From Legionella parisiensis (GTDB lineage Bacteria; Pseudomonadota; Gammaproteobacteria; Legionellales; Legionellaceae): 64,000 nucleotides of DNA. Below are positions 60,169-64,000 of the stretch, in pieces; within the stretch, counting starts at the first letter, position 1; every line of letters begins with the position of its first letter. The stretch covers positions 1 to 64,000 of the forward strand of contig NZ_LNYQ01000012.1 in assembly GCF_001467945.1 (NCBI RefSeq), read 5' to 3'. The position numbers and the translations under genes are program-made. The notes beneath the pieces are model-generated. The model worked only from the letters and a program-made list of their open reading frames with translations, searched no databases and had not been told where the DNA came from.

Positions 60169-62100
60169 ATGAATACTCAAGACTTTTTAACCAGTTATAC
60201 CAAACGCTTTGTCGATAGCAAAGAAGAAGAGATGAGTTTGGAAGAATACCTGGAATTGTGTAAAAATGACCCTTCAGCTTATGCCAATCCAGCGGAGCGC
60301 TTGTTAATGGCCATAGGCGAGCCTGAAATGACCGATACGCGTCATGATCCTGTTTTATCAAGGATCTTTTCCAATAAAATCATCCCAAGATATACTGTAT
60401 TTCAAGATTTTTATGGCATGGAAGAGCCGATTGAGCAAATCGTTGGTTTTTTAAAGCATGCAGCCCAAGGCTTAGAAGAAACCAAACAAGTCCTTTATCT
60501 CTTAGGACCTGTAGGAGGGGGTAAATCTTCTATTGCTGAAAAATTAAAAGATTTAATGGAAAAAATACCTTTTTATGCCATTAAAGGTTCACCCGTATTT
60601 GAGTCCCCTTTATCCTTATTTAATCCAGTTGAAGATGCTGAGTTACTCCGAGAACGTTTCGGGATCCCCTCTCGATACCTACGTTATTTGATGTCACCAT
60701 GGGCAGTGAAACGTTTACATGAATACAACGGTGATATTAGTCAATTTAGAGTAGTTAAAGTCAGACCTTCACGATTAAAACAAATTGCTGTTGCCAAAAC
60801 AGAGCCAGGAGATGAAAACAATCAGGATATTTCTTCACTGGTCGGTAAAGTAGATATTCGTAAATTAGAAGAACATTCTCAAGATGATCCTGATGCATAC
60901 AGTTACTCTGGCGGATTGTGCCGGGCAAACCGTGGTCTTTTAGAGTTTGTTGAAATGTTTAAAGCACCAATCAAGGTGTTGCATCCCTTGTTAACAGCGA
61001 CCCAGGAAGGTAACTACAATGCAACTGAAGGCTTATCCTCCATTCCGTTTGAGGGAATTATTTTAGCGCATTCGAATGAATCTGAATGGCAATCATTCAG
61101 AAACAATAAAAATAATGAAGCATTTATAGACCGTATTAACATAGTCAAAGTGCCTTATTGTCTGCGCGTTTCCGAAGAAATTAAAATTTACCAAAAACTC
61201 ATTGATAACAGCTCTTTGACTCATGCCCAATGCGCTCCAGGTACTTTGGACATGCTAGCGCAATTTTCTGTTTTAACTCGTTTAAAAGAGCCGCAAAACT
61301 CCAGCATTTACTCCAAAATGCGGGTGTATAATGGAGAAAGTTTAAAAGACACTGATCCCAAAGCAAAATCATATCAGGAGTACCGCGATTTTGCCGGTGT
61401 CGATGAAGGAATGAGTGGTGTATCAACACGCTTCGCTTTCAAAATCCTTTCTAAAGTGTTTAATTTTGATCATAGTGAAGTAGCCGCAAACCCTGTGCAT
61501 TTAATGTATGTGTTGGAACGTCAAATTGAACAAGAACAATTCCCACAAGAGGTACAGGAATCCTATTTGGGCTTTATCAAAGAATATCTTGCACCCAAAT
61601 ATGTGGAGTTTATTGGTAAAGAAATTCAAACAGCCTATTTGGAATCATATTCTGAATATGGCCAAAACATCTTCGACCGCTATATCACCTATGCCGACTT
61701 CTGGATTCAAGATCAGGATTATCGTGATCCAGATACTGGTGAAATTTTTGACCGTGCCTTATTAAACCAAGAGCTTGAAAAAATAGAAAAGCCAGCTGGA
61801 ATATCGAATCCAAAAGATTTTCGTAATGAAGTGGTGAATTTTGTTTTACGTGCTCGTGCGAATAATCGCGGTAAGAATCCAGTGTGGAATAGCTATGAAA
61901 AATTAAGATCAGTAATTGAGAAAAAAATGTTCACTAATACTGAGGATTTGTTGCCCGTTATCTCCTTCAATGCCAAAGCATCTGAAGATGACAAGAAAAA
62001 ACATGAAGAGTTTATTTCTCGAATGGTTGATAAAGGATATACACGCAAACAAGTACGTTTGCTTTGTGAATGGTATTTGCGAGTTCGTAAGTCACAATAA
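60169..62100 (+). CDS. prkA: PrkA-family serine protein kinase
   Basis: Equivalent to E. coli YeaG: an AAA+-like kinase connected with stress and starvation. The 643-residue protein has the Walker A motif GPVGGGKS (113-120) and the C-terminal PrkA kinase domain. A TATAAT box in CCTATAATGA (60023-60028) lies about 140 bases upstream with no good -35, a pattern that would also fit a sigma-S promoter. It begins the conserved prkA-yeaH-spoVR cluster. Confidence 0.93.
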   Translation: MNTQDFLTSYTKRFVDSKEEEMSLEEYLELCKNDPSAYANPAERLLMAIGEPEMTDTRHDPVLSRIFSNKIIPRYTVFQDFYGMEEPIEQIVGFLKHAAQGLEETKQVLYLLGPVGGGKSSIAEKLKDLMEKIPFYAIKGSPVFESPLSLFNPVEDAELLRERFGIPSRYLRYLMSPWAVKRLHEYNGDISQFRVVKVRPSRLKQIAVAKTEPGDENNQDISSLVGKVDIRKLEEHSQDDPDAYSYSGGLCRANRGLLEFVEMFKAPIKVLHPLLTATQEGNYNATEGLSSIPFEGIILAHSNESEWQSFRNNKNNEAFIDRINIVKVPYCLRVSEEIKIYQKLIDNSSLTHAQCAPGTLDMLAQFSVLTRLKEPQNSSIYSKMRVYNGESLKDTDPKAKSYQEYRDFAGVDEGMSGVSTRFAFKILSKVFNFDHSEVAANPVHLMYVLERQIEQEQFPQEVQESYLGFIKEYLAPKYVEFIGKEIQTAYLESYSEYGQNIFDRYITYADFWIQDQDYRDPDTGEIFDRALLNQELEKIEKPAGISNPKDFRNEVVNFVLRARANNRGKNPVWNSYEKLRSVIEKKMFTNTEDLLPVISFNAKASEDDKKKHEEFISRMVDKGYTRKQVRLLCEWYLRVRKSQ

Positions 62101-62109
62101 TAAAAAACC

Positions 62110-62131
62110 TTCTCTCACACCTATGAGAGAA
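62110..62131 (-). terminator. Hairpin with T-run on the minus strand after prkA
   Basis: TTCTCTCA (62110-62117) and TGAGAGAA (62124-62131) form a perfect 8-bp stem with a six-base loop. The T-run lies on the minus-strand side (plus-strand AAAAAA at 62102-62107), so as a terminator it would act on antisense transcription; on the sense strand it may stabilise the prkA mRNA end. Confidence 0.5.
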
Positions 62132-62149
62132 AGCTAAAGTACTGGTGTA

Positions 62150-62235
62150 GTTTGGGCGAACGCATAAATCGTAGCCCGGGATTTACGGTAATTTTCCTTA
62201 GGTTAGGGCTTTTCGCTCAACCTACAAATAGGTGC
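62150..62235 (+). repeat. REP-like palindromic intergenic repeat
   Basis: The prkA-yeaH gap contains CGTAGCCCGGGATTTAC (about 62170-62186) and a hairpin, GGTTAGGGC-TTTTC-GCTCAACC (about 62202-62223). The GTAGCCCGG and TAGGTTGAGC/GGTTAGGGC words resemble common dispersed palindromic repeats of gammaproteobacteria. Only one copy is visible here, so its repeat nature is inferred. Confidence 0.35.
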
Positions 62236-62258
62236 AAGTTTTTATGTGGGGCTAAATT

Positions 62259-63527
62259 ATGTCGCAATTGATTGATAGACGACAAAACGCAGGAAAAAAA
62301 AGTACGGTTAATCGCCAACGTTTTCTTCGCCGTTATAAAAATCAGATCAAACGTGCCGTCTCCGATGCTGTTGGCAAGCGAAGTATTACTGAAATTGACC
62401 AGGGCGAACAAATCACAATTCCTGCCAAAGACATTTCTGAACCAATGTTTCATCGGGGACAAGGTGGGCACATTGAACGTGTATTACCAGGAAATGATAA
62501 TTTTATTGCTGGCGATAGAATAAGAAGACCCAGTGGAGGTTCGGGGAGCGGAGGCGATGGCTCAGATGCCAGTGATAGCGGTGAAGGCGAGGATAATTTT
62601 GTTTTCGAACTATCTCGGGAGGAGTTTCTGGATCTGTACTTTGAAGATCTTGAATTACCGGACTTGGTGAAAAAAGAGTTGGCGCGCATTAGTACCTTCA
62701 AAACGATAAGAGCGGGCGTAACTACAAGTGGCATTCCTAATAATATCAATGTCCTTCGCTCAATGAAACAAGCAACCGGCCGCCGAGTTGCTTTGGCATC
62801 ACCCTACAAAAGGCAATTAAAAGAAGCTGAAGAAGAATTAGAGCAACTGCAAGCTCAACCTGTTCCAGATGCTGAAGTCCTGAAAAATCTGCAAAAAAAG
62901 ATTGAGCATCTAAAGAAGAAAATACACACCGTACCGTTTATAGATACCATTGATCTAAGATATAACTTTCGCGTTCGTGTTCCCTCACCTTCGACTCAAG
63001 CAGTTATGTTCTGTGTTATGGATGTATCCGGTTCAATGGATGAGGCAAAAAAAGACATTGCAAAACGCTTTTTTATCTTACTTTATATGTTTCTCACCAA
63101 AAATTATGAAAAAATTGAACTGGTATTTATCCGGCACCATACTTCCGCTAAAGAAGTGAATGAAGAGGAGTTTTTTTACTCGCGCGAAACTGGAGGCACC
63201 GTAGTTTCCAGTGCCCTGGAACTCCTGAGTACCATTATCGAAAGCCGCTATCCACCAGAAGCTTGGAATATCTATGTGGCGCAGGCATCAGACGGGGATA
63301 ACTGGAATGCAGACTCTCCCTATTGTCAGGAGCTGCTTCAAGATAAAATTATGCCTCTGTTACAATATTTTGCTTACATTGAAATTATGCCACGTCATCA
63401 CCAAAGTTTATGGGAAGTATATCAGCTCGTAAAAGAGCGTTACCCTAATTTTGCCATGGAAAATATTGATACAGTGGCGGATATCTATCCCGTATTTCAT
63501 GAGCTATTTAAAAGGAAGACTGCATGA
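62259..63527 (+). CDS. yeaH: YeaH/UPF0229 family protein
   Basis: Part of the conserved PrkA-YeaH-SpoVR (E. coli yeaG-yeaH-ycgB) stress cluster; biochemical function is unknown. The 422-residue protein has a basic N-terminus (about 1-40), an acidic/Gly-rich segment (about 92-115), and a von Willebrand A-like domain with the DVSGSMDEAK metal-site motif (about 255-264). Its stop overlaps the spoVR start (ATGA). Confidence 0.9.
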   Translation: MSQLIDRRQNAGKKSTVNRQRFLRRYKNQIKRAVSDAVGKRSITEIDQGEQITIPAKDISEPMFHRGQGGHIERVLPGNDNFIAGDRIRRPSGGSGSGGDGSDASDSGEGEDNFVFELSREEFLDLYFEDLELPDLVKKELARISTFKTIRAGVTTSGIPNNINVLRSMKQATGRRVALASPYKRQLKEAEEELEQLQAQPVPDAEVLKNLQKKIEHLKKKIHTVPFIDTIDLRYNFRVRVPSPSTQAVMFCVMDVSGSMDEAKKDIAKRFFILLYMFLTKNYEKIELVFIRHHTSAKEVNEEEFFYSRETGGTVVSSALELLSTIIESRYPPEAWNIYVAQASDGDNWNADSPYCQELLQDKIMPLLQYFAYIEIMPRHHQSLWEVYQLVKERYPNFAMENIDTVADIYPVFHELFKRKTA

Positions 63528-64000
63528 AAAAGAAGAAGCCACTATCCACGGGTGCAGAATGGACCTTTGAATTGATTCAAGACTATGATCGTGAAATTGC
63601 ACGCATAGCCAAAGATTTTAAGTTAGATACTTATCCTAATCAAATAGAAGTTATTACTGCAGAGCAAATGATGGATGCTTATGCTTCAGTAGGTATGCCT
63701 ATAGGTTATCATCATTGGTCCTTTGGCAAACATTTTGTCAGTGTTGAAAAAAGTTATAAACGTGGACAAATGGGCTTAGCCTATGAGTTGGTTATTAATT
63801 CAAACCCTTGCATTTCCTATCTCATGGAAGAAAATACCATGGCCATGCAAGCCTTAGTGATTGCTCATGCCTGTTATGGTCATAACTCATTTTTTAAAAA
63901 TAATTATTTATTTAAAATGTGGACTTCTGCCGATGCCATCATTGATTATTTGGTATTTGCAAGAAAATACATCAGTGATTGCGAGCAACGCTATGGCATC
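63524..64000 (+). CDS. SpoVR family protein (N-terminal part, cut by window end)
   Basis: Only the first 159 codons are present; the gene continues past the right edge. The start ATG overlaps the yeaH stop (ATGA). The N-terminus KKKKPLSTGAEWTFELIQ and the conserved YHHWSFGKHF and SNPCISYLMEENTM segments identify the SpoVR/YcgB family, whose function is unclear but which is linked to the PrkA kinase. The full length would be about 500 residues. Confidence 0.9.
   Translation, partial: MKKKKPLSTGAEWTFELIQDYDREIARIAKDFKLDTYPNQIEVITAEQMMDAYASVGMPIGYHHWSFGKHFVSVEKSYKRGQMGLAYELVINSNPCISYLMEENTMAMQALVIAHACYGHNSFFKNNYLFKMWTSADAIIDYLVFARKYISDCEQRYGI

Overview
The window looks like chromosomal DNA from a Legionella-type gammaproteobacterium. 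It is AT-rich. It carries the standard gammaproteobacterial translation and cell-envelope supercluster, interrupted by small groups of genes that look like Legionella accessory or effector genes: a degenerate eukaryotic-like kinase beside an ankyrin-repeat protein, a membrane protein ending in a CaaX-like tetrapeptide, and a patatin-like phospholipase. The genus is inferred from this gene content; no 16S sequence is present.

Layout. Positions 1-110 hold a minus-strand rRNA operon promoter and leader reading off the left edge. Then come the 4.5S RNA gene, dnaX-ybaB-recR and a DUF547 gene (0.3-3.9 kb). Positions 3.9-9.5 kb are accessory: a 58-residue basic ORF, the kinase-like and ankyrin genes, an unrecognised helical protein and an OmpR-type regulator without its phospho-acceptor aspartate. 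A CorC/CNNM-type protein, ppa, hinT and folE follow (9.5-12.8 kb), then a structured intergenic element resembling the end of an IS200/IS605 unit.

From 12.9 to 43 kb nearly everything is on the minus strand. In transcription order it is rlmE, ftsH, folP, glmM, tpiA, secG, tRNA-Leu(GAG), nuoA-N, tRNA-fMet, rimP, nusA, infB, rbfA, truB, rpsO, pnp, with yhbY divergent from rlmE. This is the E. coli order with the 14-gene complex I operon sitting between the two tRNA genes. Promoters are readable for tRNA-fMet and rpsO, and terminators after tRNA-fMet and rpsO. A terminator-like hairpin also lies between nuoA and nuoB.

From 43 to 64 kb come a CDP-alcohol phosphatidyltransferase and hda, then an accessory stretch: two membrane proteins, a Tyr/Gly/Trp-rich lipoprotein, a POT peptide transporter and a patatin. 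Next is a c-di-GMP module (MHYT histidine kinase overlapping a receiver-GGDEF-EAL protein), a SCO1-like protein, aroE, a membrane-anchored cyclic-nucleotide-binding protein and pepN. The window ends in the prkA-yeaH-spoVR stress cluster, with spoVR cut by the right edge.

No CRISPR array, complete insertion sequence or prophage was seen. The most interesting features are the candidate effectors, the kinase with altered motifs, the pseudo-receiver regulator, the structured element after folE, and the possible attenuator inside the complex I operon.
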